Part shown: one piece after another, positions 45,066 to 58,241 of the stretch
How positions within the stretch are numbered: position 1 is the first letter of the stretch
Layout: the number at the start of each line of letters is the position of its first letter
Source of the DNA: Crocodylus rhombifer
Lineage: Eukaryota > Chordata > Crocodylia > Crocodylidae
Direction of reading: 5' to 3'
DNA: 64,000 nucleotides
NCBI GenBank assembly: GCA_038503035.1
Contig: JAVSML010024722.1
Span: 499,332 to 563,331, forward strand
Translations under genes and position numbers: made by a program
Notes under the pieces: model-generated
Seen by the model: only the letters and a program-made list of their open reading frames with translations
Told to the model about the DNA's origin: nothing
Databases searched by the model: none

Positions 45066-48000
45066 GTACCACAAGAATATGTTCATGCATCTGAATAACC
45101 TATCTGAATAAGACTTATGGTAGTGCCCATACAACACAGTCCTCCTCACTGTTGACTCTTTTTCAAGTCATGATGAGCCATGACATTGCATGTATGTTTT
45201 TACTTCCTTTTCACTCCCACAGTTGATCTATGCTTTTCTTTCCCATTTGCAATGATTCCTGTTTCTATACCAGTCTTAAATGCATGGCAAGCATCACAAA
45301 ATGGGACCCAAACAGTTCACCCAGTATGCCTCTGTTGCCCCCTCTCTCAGCCTAGTGCATGTGATTAGTGTGGCCCCACCCACCATGAGGGCCCAGGACT
45401 TGTGACAGGAACACCCAGTTCTAGTCATGCCTGGGTGCTAATTAGCTTATGGTATTGACATGGTATTTTGGAAAGAGTCACAAGACAGTGATCAAAAAAT
45501 AGCTGCTAAACTTGCACTCCAGAAGTAGCATAGCAGTGTACATGAGGATGTTATGTCATCCATTAAATACATATTGAAATACTGGAAATGAAATAGATTT
45601 CAGCAGGGGATTGCTTACGAATATTTCAGGCAATGCTGAAATATAGCTGGAAGGAGCCATTATTAAGTAATGATAACTAAATGCAACCCACTGAAATTTA
45701 CAGGCAAAATTCTACCTGCTATCAGAGTTGATACACTTCTCTATCCATATATGTCATTGGATAGAGAACACAGAACAAAGAGGACACAGATAAGAATAGT
45801 GTCTTCTGTCCTTGCACAAATAAAGGCAATGATGAGAGTCAATATTCTGCCCATTGCTTCCCTGCTTTAAATCACATTTTTGTGCAATATGTGCTGTATT
45901 CCACCCCCAAATATATTTTTGTATTAGCAATTTCACATTAATATATAAATGTACACTAGAAAGATATGGTCCTGTTAATTAAATTAATGTAACTTCATGT
46001 AAGTATATGCCCTTATTTGCAGTCATTGGCTATTTATAAAATAGCCAGATATACAGTTATAAGAATTTGAGAGCTTCATGTATATGTCTGCATATCTTGT
46101 AAATCAGCAACTGGCCTTGGACATCCCTGCCTAACAGCTGCTTTTACAAAAAAACTGTGCTATTCTCCACCAACATCTCTGGAACAGGGCTTATACCAGT
46201 AGTTCTCAATCTTTTTAGGCTTGAGGTACCCCTTGATAGATGCAAGGCACCCCGCATAAAATGCCAGCTCCTATTTTTCAATTGTTTTTAACTAAGAAAA
46301 ACAGTAGAGCACTTGGAAATTTCAGAATCAGTAATATTGTGTTTTTCTTTGGTCATGAGAGAAAAATTAGAATTGAAGGTGACCTCCATTTGAAATGAGG
46401 AAAAATATATCCATTTTAAGATCCCACTTTTGCCATCATGTTCTTTCTGGCAAACAACACAGTTTGGAATCAACTAAACCCATCTTTTCTCTTTTCATTG
46501 TTTTGGCTAGCCCTAACTCATTGGCCTTGAAGGACTATTTGAATCCAGAACAGTTGGCTGAATTTCAGACTCACTTAAGATTTCTTGAAATACAGAAGTA
46601 GTTTTAGAGTGATGTTGTAGCTGTGATGGTCCAGGAATTGTGCAAGAGGCAAGGGACTTCTTTGGGCGTTATTTTTTATTGGATCAACTGCATAACTGGG
46701 ATAGAATTAGGTGAGTTTTTGAATGCAAGATGTTCTTGTTCCGGTCCAGAAACTACTTGAGCTTCTATGCACACCCTAGTCAGTGGTAAAATTAAGAACT
46801 CTTTCTTTTCCTTGCTTAAGGGAACTGAAATACCTAAAATGGAGCTTGTCAGAGGGGAGAGGAGAGGACTGGATCTAATTAGACTTCTTTCAAATACCCT
46901 GACAGCCCAGAGAGGAACCTTTGTTCCTTATATCCACTCCTAAATATAATACTAGCAGTAACATCCAACAATAACCTATGTGGGCCAGGTTTGGGGAAAA
47001 GGGGTAATGAAATCCTCAGATCATAGGCATCCCATGCACGTTGGTCCAAGACAGTCCATGGTACGGTACCCAGCTGTGCAGTCCTTCTGCCTACTGAAAC
47101 TCGGAACATAAGCATCACCAGTACTGGTCAGACTGGTGAGGAGAAAGCATGCAAGACAGATTGGAGATGATTTACTCTTGCCGTTATAAAAGTCAGCATC
47201 AATACTTGTCCCTGATGTCCACTGAATTTTCTTTAATATCAATAATTGGCATTAGGAGTTCCTAGAAAACTTAACCCATCCCTCAGTTTGTGCCTGCAGC
47301 TCCCATTGATGTCAGTGGGGCTTACTGAGATCAGTGTATAGCCCCAAGTGAAGAGATTAGACCCCCCAGGTATAGTTTCCACTAGTACTGTGCTGCTGTT
47401 CAGAAATATGGGCTTAACATTTGTGATGATGGATCCCCAAATGGAGCACAGTTTAACCAAACTGGGAGGATTTAGTAAAATGCATAAATTCTTTGTATGC
47501 TACTGTCTATAACAGGCAGATCTTAAGTAAGTTCTGTGAGCATAAGTTACAGCTGGCTTTTGCTGGAGTAGCTTATGCTCTTGACCCTCCTCAGTTGTAT
47601 AGCCAATAGGGAGTTGTCAGGCTACATGTGTTTTTAAACTTCTTTCAGCTAAATCAAAGATCCAAAAAGGAAAATATAGCTCTCAATGATATCATGTGGA
47701 GCTGTAACACTCCCTTGGGGGCTTGGGGTCCATAAACCAATAAATGGATTACAACGAAGCATAAATGTAGTATTTTCATTTATGACAGACATAATCTTGA
47801 GTCTGTATTTTAATGTTACTTTAACTCTTTCATGGATAAAATGTATAATAGAGCAGATATAGATGGAATTTTTTAAAGTATATTAAAATAACTGAGAGTC
47901 AAGTATATTTTATTGCTGTCCCATTTGTGTTTTAAAAAATTAAGAGCCACAAACCTGCAAACAAGAAATGGCAAAGTTGTACGTATTTCTTGGTCATACA

Positions 48001-50572
48001 TATACCCGGTGTCTTTTTCCATCCTCATTGACTACACCTCTAGCTGCTCTCTTGTGCTCAGAGAAGTGGCCAAGTAATCTGTTTTTTCCACAGATGTAAT
48101 ATTGCCACAGTACTAATCACCAGACAACATAACCAGGAATCCCCTCAGTATACAGGAAGGGAGGATGTTAGCAGATAGTATCTGTCAATTTTGGAATATG
48201 TATCCTCCCTTGGACTGGCTTAAGCCTATTGACTTTTAGCACAGATTCGGCAGACCGTCTCTTCAGTTGGATTTGGGGGGAGCTCTAAGTTTGGGGGCAA
48301 GATGAGGTTGAGGGCATAGTGTAGTACTGTGAATTACCAGGTGGTCTGATTAATTTAATTTTTATTGTGGGTGGGGTGTTATACTCCTGGGTGATTAACC
48401 CTGGGTCACTTACCATGGATACGTGTCTTTTTGTATACCGACAGGATGCTGTGTGTCTTAAGAGAGGAAGTAGGGATGAATCTATTTTATGAGGGAATAA
48501 GGATTCTGTAACCCATACTCAAAGCTGTATGTTAACTCCTGGATGCCAATTTGGTTGGGATAGCCAGAATAAAGCACACACGACAAACCACGGTGCTTAA
48601 GAAAAGAACCATATACATCCATACTTGCCCATGTGATTAAATACTGGCTATCCTGGACCAGGATAACTAAATCATAACACCTCTTACAAACAGATCCAGT
48701 AAAAAAGAACAAGATAGGAGAGCCCTGGAGGCATTTAGAGATCAAACAGAATTTTCTAATTAAGTAAATAAGTACATGCTAGAGGCAGAAGATAGGGTTT
48801 AGCATATTTCAAAAGTTTTTCAAGGGGGAAAGCTGGATCTTGGTTATTTCAAAAGATTTTTCAGGGGAAAACAGTTATTTCAGATATTAAACTGTGTTCT
48901 ATAAAGTAAAATACTGTTATTTTTTAAATTGCCGTTCCATTTAAGTCAACAAGCTGGCATGTGTTCTTGAGGTCTGTTTGGTAGTTTTTTCCCCCTTTGT
49001 TATAAACCTTGTTGATTTAAAAAGTGAACAAAGATGAATCAGGTGGCAAATATATTCATGTAATCATTTTCATTAATAAGATGTTATAAATAATAGAGGG
49101 ACGGTTTTAAGTGTATAATTTTCTGTAACACAATTGAGATTTTTTCCACATCTTCAGCAGTAAGTTAATTAGAATCACCTGCATTTTCTTGGGCGGACAC
49201 CAAATGGATTGCAAACAAAAACAGATTAAAATAGCTGTAGCTCATGGCATACAGATGACAAGATTCACAAAGAGGACAATCAGGCAATGAAAACCTCCTC
49301 TTTTTCAAACATTTTTAAAAGAAATTCAGCTTGTATGATTCCTCTGTAAAAAGACATTTATAAGTGTTTCGCTGAAAGACTAGAATGGCTTTGTTTCTGA
49401 TCCCATGATGAGTGAAAGAAATGTTTAAGAAAGATCACTTTACAGAGAGACTGAGACTGAAATGTGATGACTGTGATTCAAGCCAAGCCAAAAATTACAG
49501 CTCAGAATTAAAGGGGATGGACGTGGCTTGGGAATCCATTTTCCCACATTCCTGAATCTCAATCATCCCAGCCAATGTTTAAAAGAAAATGCCGTGGAAA
49601 ACAATGAGGTCACTTTGTTTAGCTGCAAAAACGAGAGCATAATGATAGCAAATATATATATTAGTGGCAACTGCAAATTTTCAGTGAACATACTGTATAC
49701 TTGATGTAACTTTGATGGCATATTCAAAACAAATAGCTCCAAAGTTCAGTGTTCTTGCTTGTTACAGTAAACCTTCTGCATAAGTCTTGTTGTTCTTGTG
49801 CTATTAAACTATGAATTTCTTGGATGTCAAAAAGAGTGCTAGACAATTGAGGGGAAGATTAAGGCAAAAGCAAACATGATTTAAGCATTTAATAGCAATC
49901 CTGTATAACAATGAGCTATGCTGTAGTTAAATTGTACTAATTTTGTAGTGCTGTTGCCCTTATTTTTTGCACCTAAATATCTAAGTAAACATTTTACCAC
50001 CATGTGATATGAAAAGGAGCAAACTACATATCATACCCGAAAGACAAGAATATGTTTATTAAAAAAAAAAGAATATTGACAACCTCCTTGAAATAAGATA
50101 GATTAAGGGTTGCATATGCTGCCTTTGTTACTTGTTTCCAGGATTGTAGTCATACTCGCTATATATTTAGGAAAGAGACTGTATGACATAGCTGTCTGCA
50201 GTACTGGGTGGATGGAGTCTGTGATCCAAGGAATCCCTTGCTGTCCTATGGTCTTACATGACATTCAGTTAAGGGTATCTTATTTTGATTTTTTAAACAA
50301 GAGCTTTTTTCACTGGGTGTGGACAGAGTATCAGAGTCTATAGAAAATAGCAAACAGAACCAAGAATTGAAACCAATCTAGAAATACCCGAAGTTTACTA
50401 AATACATTAAAAATATATGACTTATTTTGTGTGTTGTGAGAAGCACAAGGTAAAAACTGTTTCAGATCTGATCCAAAAATCTGAATTTTCGGTAGGATAT
50501 AAATTTAAGGCCTTTTTGAGTAGGCACACACTATGTTGAAATACATTGAGTAGACTAATTAGCTGCAAAATA
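45066..50572. other. Unassigned intronic stretch
   Basis: Apart from the hAT fragment at 46197-46330 I recognise no gene, RNA or repeat. Composition is AT-rich with ordinary short open frames. It contrasts with the dense insertions on both sides and is the longest such stretch downstream of the Tx1 nest. It could hold conserved non-coding sequence, but nothing visible to the eye proves it. Confidence 0.5.
46197..46330. mobile_element. hAT-type element (family A), left-end fragment
   Basis: Begins cagtagttctcaatcttttt and continues with accccttgatagatgcaagg then caccccgcataaaatgccag. This matches the left part of the element at 58714-59020 and its relatives. The right end is not recognisable, so this is probably a truncated copy. 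Confidence 0.5.
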
Positions 50573-50943
50573 AAGTATCACTATCTATATGTGCAATGCT
50601 ATTAGACCACAGTAAATAATTTATCCCACTGTAAGATAGTACTATGAGGACAGTACTATCTTACAGTGGGATAATTAACTGTGCTTAATTGCACATGTAG
50701 ATGCTGACTGTGGGCATAATTGCACCTGGTCATCCCAACCAGCAGGGGGCCAGACTTCCACCTGCCACCTAGCCACATGGCTCCTCATTCTCAGCACTTC
50801 TGTGCCCCAGCCAGCCCCTCCTCCACCCCAAATTCCCCATTTTTAAGATGCATTAAAGGTATGCACATGTAGACATGCATCCTTAACATGCCTTAAATCA
50901 GGCTAATGCATATTAAATGTGCACGTGTAGACATGCCCTGTTT
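50573..50943. mobile_element. Palindromic TIR element
   Basis: The left side ctatctatatgtgcaatgc and the complement of the right end, cagggcatgtctacacgtgc, form an imperfect terminal inverted repeat. The left third contains a strong hairpin (listed separately), itself flanked by imperfectly paired sequence. The rest has a GC-rich core (50730-50840). No coding sequence. It belongs with the TACACATG-type elements in this window. Confidence 0.5.
50621..50674. repeat. Perfect 23-bp inverted repeat, 8-base loop
   Basis: Arm 50621-50643 (starting ttatcccactgtaag) is the exact complement of arm 50652-50674 (ending cttacagtgggataa), with loop atgaggac. Pairing continues imperfectly outward, with gtgcaat / attgcac near 50591 and 50687. 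The perfect arms in otherwise decayed surroundings suggest a recent origin or gene-conversion-like repair of the hairpin. Confidence 0.95.
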
Positions 50944-51829
50944 TTCTAATAGTATTCCTTGACAGTTACAAATATTGGCATCCTCACGGGAGACTCAGCA
51001 TAAACATGTAATAGGCTTGATTCCATCAGGCAAACTATACCCTCCACTGCTGAGGAAGATGGTAAAACCCCAAGGTCACTACAAATTTGACCTCACCTCA
51101 GTGCAGTCAGACAGTCAGGTTTGAAGCATATGGGTACAATGAGTGTTCTGTGCATCTCAGAGTGACTCTGCCCATATCTAGTGTTCGGTCATTGGGGGGT
51201 CCAATCTCTTATGCTTCTGAAGACAAAAAAAAAAATCTGGATTTCATCTAGCTAATTGTCTACTGAGGGAAAATATCTTTCCTTATTTTTCCAGGTAATC
51301 AGCTTAAAGTACCAAAGCCTGAGATTTGATTCAAACCACTGAAAGCATTGTGGAGAATGTAGGCAATCCAGTTGTCCCCAAAACATCTTAGGCAAGGAAA
51401 TGATCAGGGACACATTATTCACATATCCCATAATGCAAAAGGGACTTCTGTGACTGTTCATCCCAAACTCTATGTAAATTGGCCACATGATGTCTCCCAG
51501 AAACTGGATTAATGTACCTCTTTTGGAAAGCACATTTTAAAGACTCCAACTAATGGTGCCAGCATCTACTGCCAGCCTGTTTGAATATTTAATTACCTTC
51601 ATAGCTCATAAATTTTCTTATTCCCTGACTGCATTTGTCTACCTTGTCTACCTCATACAGACACTTGAGAAACTGTTGTATTGAGCTGTGCCTTTATCAG
51701 AAAGGTCAAAAAGCCCCCCATGTTACATAGGTCTATAAATAGACAATGAACAATAAACTCTGAACCTTCTCCTTAATAAGATTATAAATTTAGCTCCTTA
51801 AACCTCACATCAGGTGAGAAGGTAATTAG

Positions 51830-52588
51830 GAACGGTCATCACTGATTCACCATGGGTGAGTTATGTCTGACCAAACTGAATGCCTTCTGTGTTGAGATAA
51901 TAACTGGCTCTGTGGATATGGGAAAACCATTGGATATAATATACCTTGACTTTAGCAAGGCTTTTGATACTGTCTCCCACAGCATTCTTAGAAGCAACTT
52001 GAGGAAATATGGGTTGGATGAATGAACTGTAAAGTGGATTGAAAGCTGGTAGGATTGTCGGGCTCAACTGATAGTAATCAATGGATCAATGTCTAGCTGG
52101 CAGCCAGTATCAAGTGGAGTGCCCCAGGGGTTCGTCCTGGGGCCATTTTTTTTCAATATCTTCATTAACAATCTAGAAAATGGGATGGACTGCACCCTCA
52201 GCAAGTTTGTGGATGACACCAAGATGGAGGTGTAGTAGATAAAGTGGAGGTTTGAGCTTGGATTCAGAGTGACCTAGACAAATTGGAGGATTGGACCAAA
52301 AGAAATCTGGTGAGGTTCAGCAAGAGCAAGTGCAAAGCCCTGTGCTTAGGATAAAAGAATCACTTGCACCACTATAGCTGGGGGACTGACTGGCTAAGCA
52401 GCAATTCTGCAGAAAAGTACCTGGGGGTTACAGTGGACAGTAAGATGTGTAGGAATCAGCAGTGTGTCCTTGTTGCCAGGAAGACTAATAGCATACTGGG
52501 CTGTATTAGTAGGAGCGTTTCCAGTAGTTTAAGGGAAGTAATTATTTTGCTCTGTTTTGCACTGGTGAGGCCACATCTGGAGTACAAG
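51830..52588 (+). mobile_element. CR1 LINE reverse transcriptase fragment, degenerate
   Basis: On the + strand the frame reads DIIYLDFSKAFDTVSHSILR near 51937-51985, then [20 protein letters not shown] near 52112-52172 and [12 protein letters not shown] near 52200-52232, followed by stops and shifts. The catalytic FADD box is FVDD here. The 3' part (STLGV-type and LVRPHLEY segments, 52400-52588) is recognisable in other frames, and the sequence stops abruptly at 'ggagtacaag'. No 3' untranslated end is present. Confidence 0.85.
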
Positions 52589-52780
52589 TAATACCTCGGT
52601 TAATGAAGTAGATGCATTGCAAGACATCATTTCATTATCAGAAACTTCATTACTAGAGGTAGAAATAACATAGGAGGCATATGGATGCATTGCAGGACTT
52701 CAGAGGAGGGGGCAGGGGGGCTAAAGTAGGAAAATATCATTACTGACAAAGATAAGTGATAACTACTCACAAAGATACCC
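52589..52780. mobile_element. Possible mariner/Tigger-type fragment
   Basis: The CR1 fragment stops at a sequence reading taatacctcggttaatgaag. This resembles the 'tacctcggtta' ends of pogo/Tigger-type elements. A matching right end was not found, and the following GC-rich material may belong to the next element. Weak call. Confidence 0.25.
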
Positions 52781-53164
52781 AGTTGCCAGGGCTATGGACC
52801 CAGATCTGCAGCCCCCTGCCCCCACTCCCCCCCTGCTGTGGCTGCAGGCAGGGCAGCTCCCCACCACCACACACACTCCCGGGGAGCACTCGCACCCCCC
52901 AGATCTGTGCATGGAGCAGGCACAGGCTGAGAGCTCAGGCTCATGCCCTACTTCCCTGCCCTGGGGCCTCTGCAGCTTGGCAGGCATGACCCGATGTGGC
53001 AAGGAGCAGTGGGACTGAACAAGGATCTCCTCACTGCTGTGAGCTCTGCACTGCCCGGCTATGTGCCTCCTGCACGTGCCACTGCTTCAGGGGTTGCAAC
53101 CCTGCGCACAGGCGGCACATCACAAGGCCAGTGCAGAGCTTGCAGCCATGAGCAGCTTCTCCAT

Positions 53165-55065
53165 GCAGCTCAGCTGCTCCCTGCCACTCCAGGTAGTGCC
53201 TGCTGAGCTGTGGAGGTTCCTGTGGAGGAGGGTGGTGGGGTTGATGCTCCGGGAACCGGTGGTGCAGCTGGACCTGTCAGCATATGCTAACAACATACTC
53301 CTCATGGTCCAGGACTGAGGTGTCCTGGCACAAATGGAGGACTGCCAGGCATTGTACTTAGTGGCCTCCTCTGCCCAGATCAACTGAGTCAAGAGTTTTG
53401 GCCTGGTGGTTGGTGATGGGTAGCAGGTGGGCTCAGTCCCACCCATATTCCACGGGATCTGCTGGAGCACAGGCTTGCTGCTCTACTTGGGGGTCTACCC
53501 CACAAACCCCTCCACACTGGAAAACTAGCACCAGCTGGATGCAAGGGTGGTAGAGCAGCTCTGGGCATGGGCAGGGCTCCTGAGGTGTCTCTCCCTGCAT
53601 GGGAGAGTGCTGGTGCTGAACCAGCTGGTCCTGTCCATGCTCTGGCACCACTTACGCACCCTGCCTGTGTCCCCTGATGTCCTGGCAGGGCTCCAGAGAT
53701 GGGCACTGGAGTTTTTATGGCCAAGATGCCACTAAGTCGCTGTGGAGATCCTGAGGCTCCCCTTGCAAGAAGGCACCCAGGACCTGGTTTGGCTTCGCAG
53801 CCAGGTCCTGATGTTCCGCTTTCAGGCCCTGCAGGAACTGCTATGTGGTTTTGGTAGCCATGAGGCATAGGACCATCTGGGGTGAGCCTTCCTCTGCCAC
53901 TTCTGGGTGCTCCAATACAACTGGCAGCTCCTCAGCCTACAGGGCTTCTCCCTGCAGGACCTGTGAGGGCTGCCAGAGTTCTACCAGGACCTCCTCTGGG
54001 CCTGGAGGCTGGTCTCTGCCTCCAGGTCCCCTGCAACACTCACCCCAGGTGCCGACCTTCTTGTTGAGCCCCTCCTCTGGAATCCCCAGCTGGAGGTGCT
54101 GACTGCAAAGGTGCTTTGGTTGCAACAGAGGTTGACCCTGGCTGGTGTCACCTGTATCAGAGACCTCCTGGACTATGATAGGCAGGGGTGGGCGGACCCT
54201 GTTGCACTGGCCTGGCACATGGGTCTACACGCACAACCTGCCATCCGGTTCTGGAGGTGAAATCTGCCCTATCTCCTGATGCCCTTGCCCTTGTTGGCCA
54301 GGTCCTGCACAGTGGTGGTCCCTGCCCCGCCATGTCCTCCAGCCCACCAGAGTTTGTCGTGGGCCGGCACCTTGCCCAGCCTCGCAGCACTCCCTGCTCC
54401 ACCACCTAAGCAGGCTGGAGGACACCACACCAGTCAGCTTTTCCACCATCCATTGCCACCACCTCTACACACTCATGTGCCACACAATCCATCATGCTGC
54501 TCTCGCGTCCTGCCCAGACACCAAGTAGCGGGACCTGCTCAGCAAAAGTGTGGCTGGGGCACCCCAGTGGCTGAGTCTGTACTCCACCTTCATCCCACAA
54601 ATGACTGTGGACCTCAGCTAGTGGTTCCTTCATGGGGCCATCACCATGGGTGTGTATGTGGTGAGCTTCACAGACAGCCTGGTTTCCTAGCACACATGAC
54701 CCTTGAATGTGCCAGGCTGTAGCCCCTCCACCTCTATCTCTAGAACCTCCTCCTGAGGTTGTGGTTGAACTTCACCCCCAACCTTTTTGTTTTTGGTCAC
54801 ACCCCCATCCACGGCCCCACCAAGTCCCAGGACCTCCTGGTCAACCTTCTCCTGGCCCTGGCCAACTGGGCCCTGTACTTGACCAGGAAGGAGACTCTGG
54901 CTGGGAAGGTGCCTGGAGACTGCAGGGCTACTTTCCTTTCACTTGTCCATGCACATTTCTGGGCAGCATCCACTGACTCCTTGGATGCCTTTGAGGACCG
55001 GTGGCTGTGGTCCGGAGCACTCTGCTCAGTGTCCCCCTCAGTTGCACTCATTTTCATATTTTGAC
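53165..55065 (+). mobile_element. Second Tx1-type LINE fragment, GC-rich lineage
   Basis: A + strand ORF2 fragment starting within the RT palm. It reads ELWRFLWRRVVGLMLREPVV, then LSAYANNILLMVQD near 53270-53316 (Y-A-D-D box now Y-A-N-N). It goes on with LYLGVYPTNPSTLEN and LLRCLSLHGRVLVLNQLVLS near 53490-53630, then LEFLWPRCHWVAVEILRLPL. The C-terminal part, NLFVFGHTPIHGPTKSQDLL then VNLLLALANWALYLTRKETL, ends at about 55065. There are many in-frame stops. It is a different subfamily from the Tx1-type LINE at 35.7-45.1 kb: GC-rich and opposite in orientation. The 5' start is truncated or hidden in 52.8-53.16 kb. Confidence 0.8.
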
Positions 55066-57330
55066 CTTTTAACTCTTATGTCATTCCTGTCCTGTTTTTT
55101 GCCTTTGTTGTCCCAAGTATTTTGTTGTAGCTTTCACTCATTAGCCCCCATAAAATAGGGGCTGCTAGTTAGCTGGGTGGGCCTTAGGGGCCATGGTATT
55201 TGAATGTTACAGATAGACAGGAGCTTTTGAGGTCCAGCCACTTGGTATCTGGGGACACTACCACTTGTGCCAACTGGACTGCTGAAGAGTCCTAGCCTGG
55301 AATGGTCCCTGTTCCCTCTACCCACTACAACAGTCTGGCAGTGGGGCCTGCTGTCTAGCTGTGACCTGCTGCCACCTGCAACAGCATCTGCCCCCTTGGA
55401 CCTGCGACCCCATGGCTGGATGGCTGCCAGACCCAGATGGGGTGCCCCCACTCTGCCATCAGGGCAGCTATTGCCCAGAGTATGTGCTTCTTGTGGTGGC
55501 CCACTTTGAACTGTCCAAGTGTGTCCTCTTAACCTCAGATGGCCAACAGGTCAGCCACCTTGTTTGCCCTCCAACTGGTTCCCCAGTGCTGGCCCTGAAC
55601 AGGTTCCTCTACCCGGGTCTCGCCACTTGTCTCACCAGCAGAGATCCTGGTGTTCCCAATTTAAAAATTGCAAATTCTTGGATAAGAAACCCAAATTCTT
55701 TCATTAAAATACCCAAAATAGTGTTATTTCACTATTAAAATAAAATGCCATTCTATATAGAGATCAGTTGGGTAATGTTTTATTGATATATTTACAAATT
55801 TAAAGCAATTTGGAAGCCTACCAATGCCTCTGTCATTATAATAAAATAAATTCTAAATATCTATACACTTTAGCATTTATGACTGACTTTTTTGTCATAG
55901 AAAAATCAGAGCTGCCCCTACCCACTTCACTCACCAGGATGTGCAGTGCTGAGCAGCACTGATATGCCAGTGCCCTCCCCCTGCCCTTGCCCTTGCCCCT
56001 CACTCTCAACCCATAGCCTGCACCCTGCCCCAGTCCTCTCACTGACTCACAGGGTCAGGTATGTGGATGAGAGATTTGTGGGGGAGGCTTAGGGGTGTGG
56101 GGTTTAAGGGGGGATTGTGGGGAGATTGTGAGTGAGGGGGGAGGGGTGCAGCCCCCCTGCACAGCTCACAGACTGCCCCCCTCACCAGGGCCACATCCCC
56201 CAACAGGGGCCCAGAGCTCCCCCCATAGGGACTACAGCACCCCCATGCATTGCCTACAGATCACCCACAGCAGCAGAAGTCATTGGGGAACTCAGAGACC
56301 CCTGGTACAGCCCCACCCCCACATGGTGCAGGTCAGTGCGGCTCAGCCCTGGCCACCTGGCATCCAGCATTGCCTGTGCCGTATTGCACAGGCCCGGCCT
56401 GGGGCAGTGCAGCACCATATGCATTCAGGCAGCTCTGGGCCACTCAGGCTGGCACCCAGGGCCCCATGCTGCTCACAGGGACCACATGTTGCACCAGGCT
56501 GTGTCCTGTATCCATGAAACGAGTGGTGCAAAGTCCCAGATGACAGCCTAAGCAGCCCAGAGCTGCCCAAAGCTGCCCAAAGCTACATGGCTCAACAGTG
56601 AACTGGCTAGGCCCACGTGATCTGGCATAGGCAATGCCAGGTGCCAGGTGGCTGAGGCCAAGCTGTGCTGTCCTATGCCATGGTGGGGCTTTGCCAGGAG
56701 GACTCTGAGTGCCCTGATGGGCTGCTGCTGTGGGGCAGGTGGGGGCTGTGAGCCATGTGGGGAGCAGGCAAGGAGCCCACCCCTCCTGAGCAGCCTCCCA
56801 CACCTACAGTCCCCCACACCCGCTTCAGTCCCCCCCACCCCCAGTCCCTTACTTACCTTCAACAGAGCTGGGGTCCAAGCAGTCTGCATGAGTCCAGGCT
56901 GCCCCACACATGGAGGCAGCATGCTTCAGCACTGGGGCAAGGGGAAGCCATAGAGATGCTCTGGTTGGCTACCAGAGTGTCTCTTTGGAGGACCCAAGCC
57001 TCGGGGTGCCCCTTTTTGTTTTTTTTTGTTTTGTTTTTTTGTTTTTGCATTTTTTTAATATATCTATATACCTGGATACCCTGGTACCAAAAATTGAGCC
57101 CCCGCTGCAAATATGCAACATGGGGAATTTTTTTTTTTGTTCCCAGTGTACCTCTTTCCATGTCTTAAACTGCTTTGAGATGCGGCAAGAGGCATGAGCA
57201 GCCTCATCTGGACATGCCCAATGGGCACACGGTCAGATGCATGTGGGGCTGCAGCTTAATGCACCTGAATTTTGTATTCAAAAAATTCAGGCACATTAAT
57301 GGCATGTGTAGACACAGAAGACAGATCATT
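55066..57330. repeat. Mixed GC-rich sequence, unassigned
   Basis: 55066-55650 is GC-rich sequence downstream of the Tx1-type fragment and may be its 3' untranslated region or another fragment. 55650-55870 is AT-rich. 55875-57000 is GC-rich with long open frames in several phases and no recognisable protein. The right edge near 57320 reads cattaatggcatgtgtagac, like the TACACATG-type element ends, and a small hairpin (cctgaatttt / aaaattcagg) lies at about 57268-57292. It is probably one or more non-autonomous DNA elements with GC-rich cores. Confidence 0.3.
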
Positions 57331-57545
57331 GTACTTCTGCTTGATATTCTGCTTTTTATACCTTTTTGCCTGAACCGCAGGCTCATGTTTGCCAAGTTAT
57401 GTATGATGACCTTCTGAAGCTTTTTCTGGGTAACTGCTATCCAAGACAGAGTCTTCCATTTTGTAGGTGTATTCTTGGTTCCCAACTTTTGACAACTCAT
57501 TTTGTTACATTGTGAACATTTAAATTCAGAAATTTAGATCTACCT

Positions 57546-57800
57546 GCGTGCCTCTACACATGCAGTTAATGCTACTGAATATACTCTGGCTCAATTTGAG
57601 TCAAAGAAAATTAATCCTGATGTCATCATCTACATGTGAGTTTAAGCACAGTAATTTACCACGCTCCCGGATACCACTTATATCTGACAGAGCAGTCAGT
57701 TAGTCTACTATGCCCTAATTGCCATGCACATGTATATGGTAATGCTTTACTGTGAAGCAAATTAGTCTACTACACTGTAAAGCATATTGTGTAGATAAAC
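57546..57800. mobile_element. Short TIR element with TACACATG-type ends
   Basis: The left side reads gtgcctctacacatgcagtt. The complement of the right end reads gggtttatctacacaatatg then ctttacag. The interior is rich in 'catgtgagtttaagcacagtaa'-like words in both orientations. Non-coding. Confidence 0.45.
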
Positions 57801-58241
57801 CCTCTGTGTCCATAATCTATCCTCCTAATTATTTTGTAGTCTGTCAATCTTTGTGTGATCTGTAAATTTTATTAGAAAATATTTTATACCATTGTCTAGG
57901 TCATTAATAAAAATATTACCTAGTACTTAAACTGTGCACAGTCCTTTAGGGACCTGCCAGAAACATCCCTATGGATTGATGTGTCTACATTAACAACTAC
58001 ATTTTAAGATCTGTCAGTAAGTCAATTTTTAATGTGTGTAACATGACCTCATTAATTCCATATAATCTAAGTGTATTAGTCAAAAAGCCATTTGATACTA
58101 TACCCAATGCTTTGGAGAAATCCAAATAAACCGTATTGATAATATTGCCTTTATCAACCTAACCTCTAATTATGTCAAAAGAAAGACAACAGATTTACCT
58201 AACAAGTCCTACCTTCCATAAAACTATGCTGATGTTAAATA

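Noticed and set aside
53389..53868. 159-codon open frame on the minus strand, GC-rich.
   Set aside because: Antisense shadow of the + strand Tx1-type reverse transcriptase fragment.
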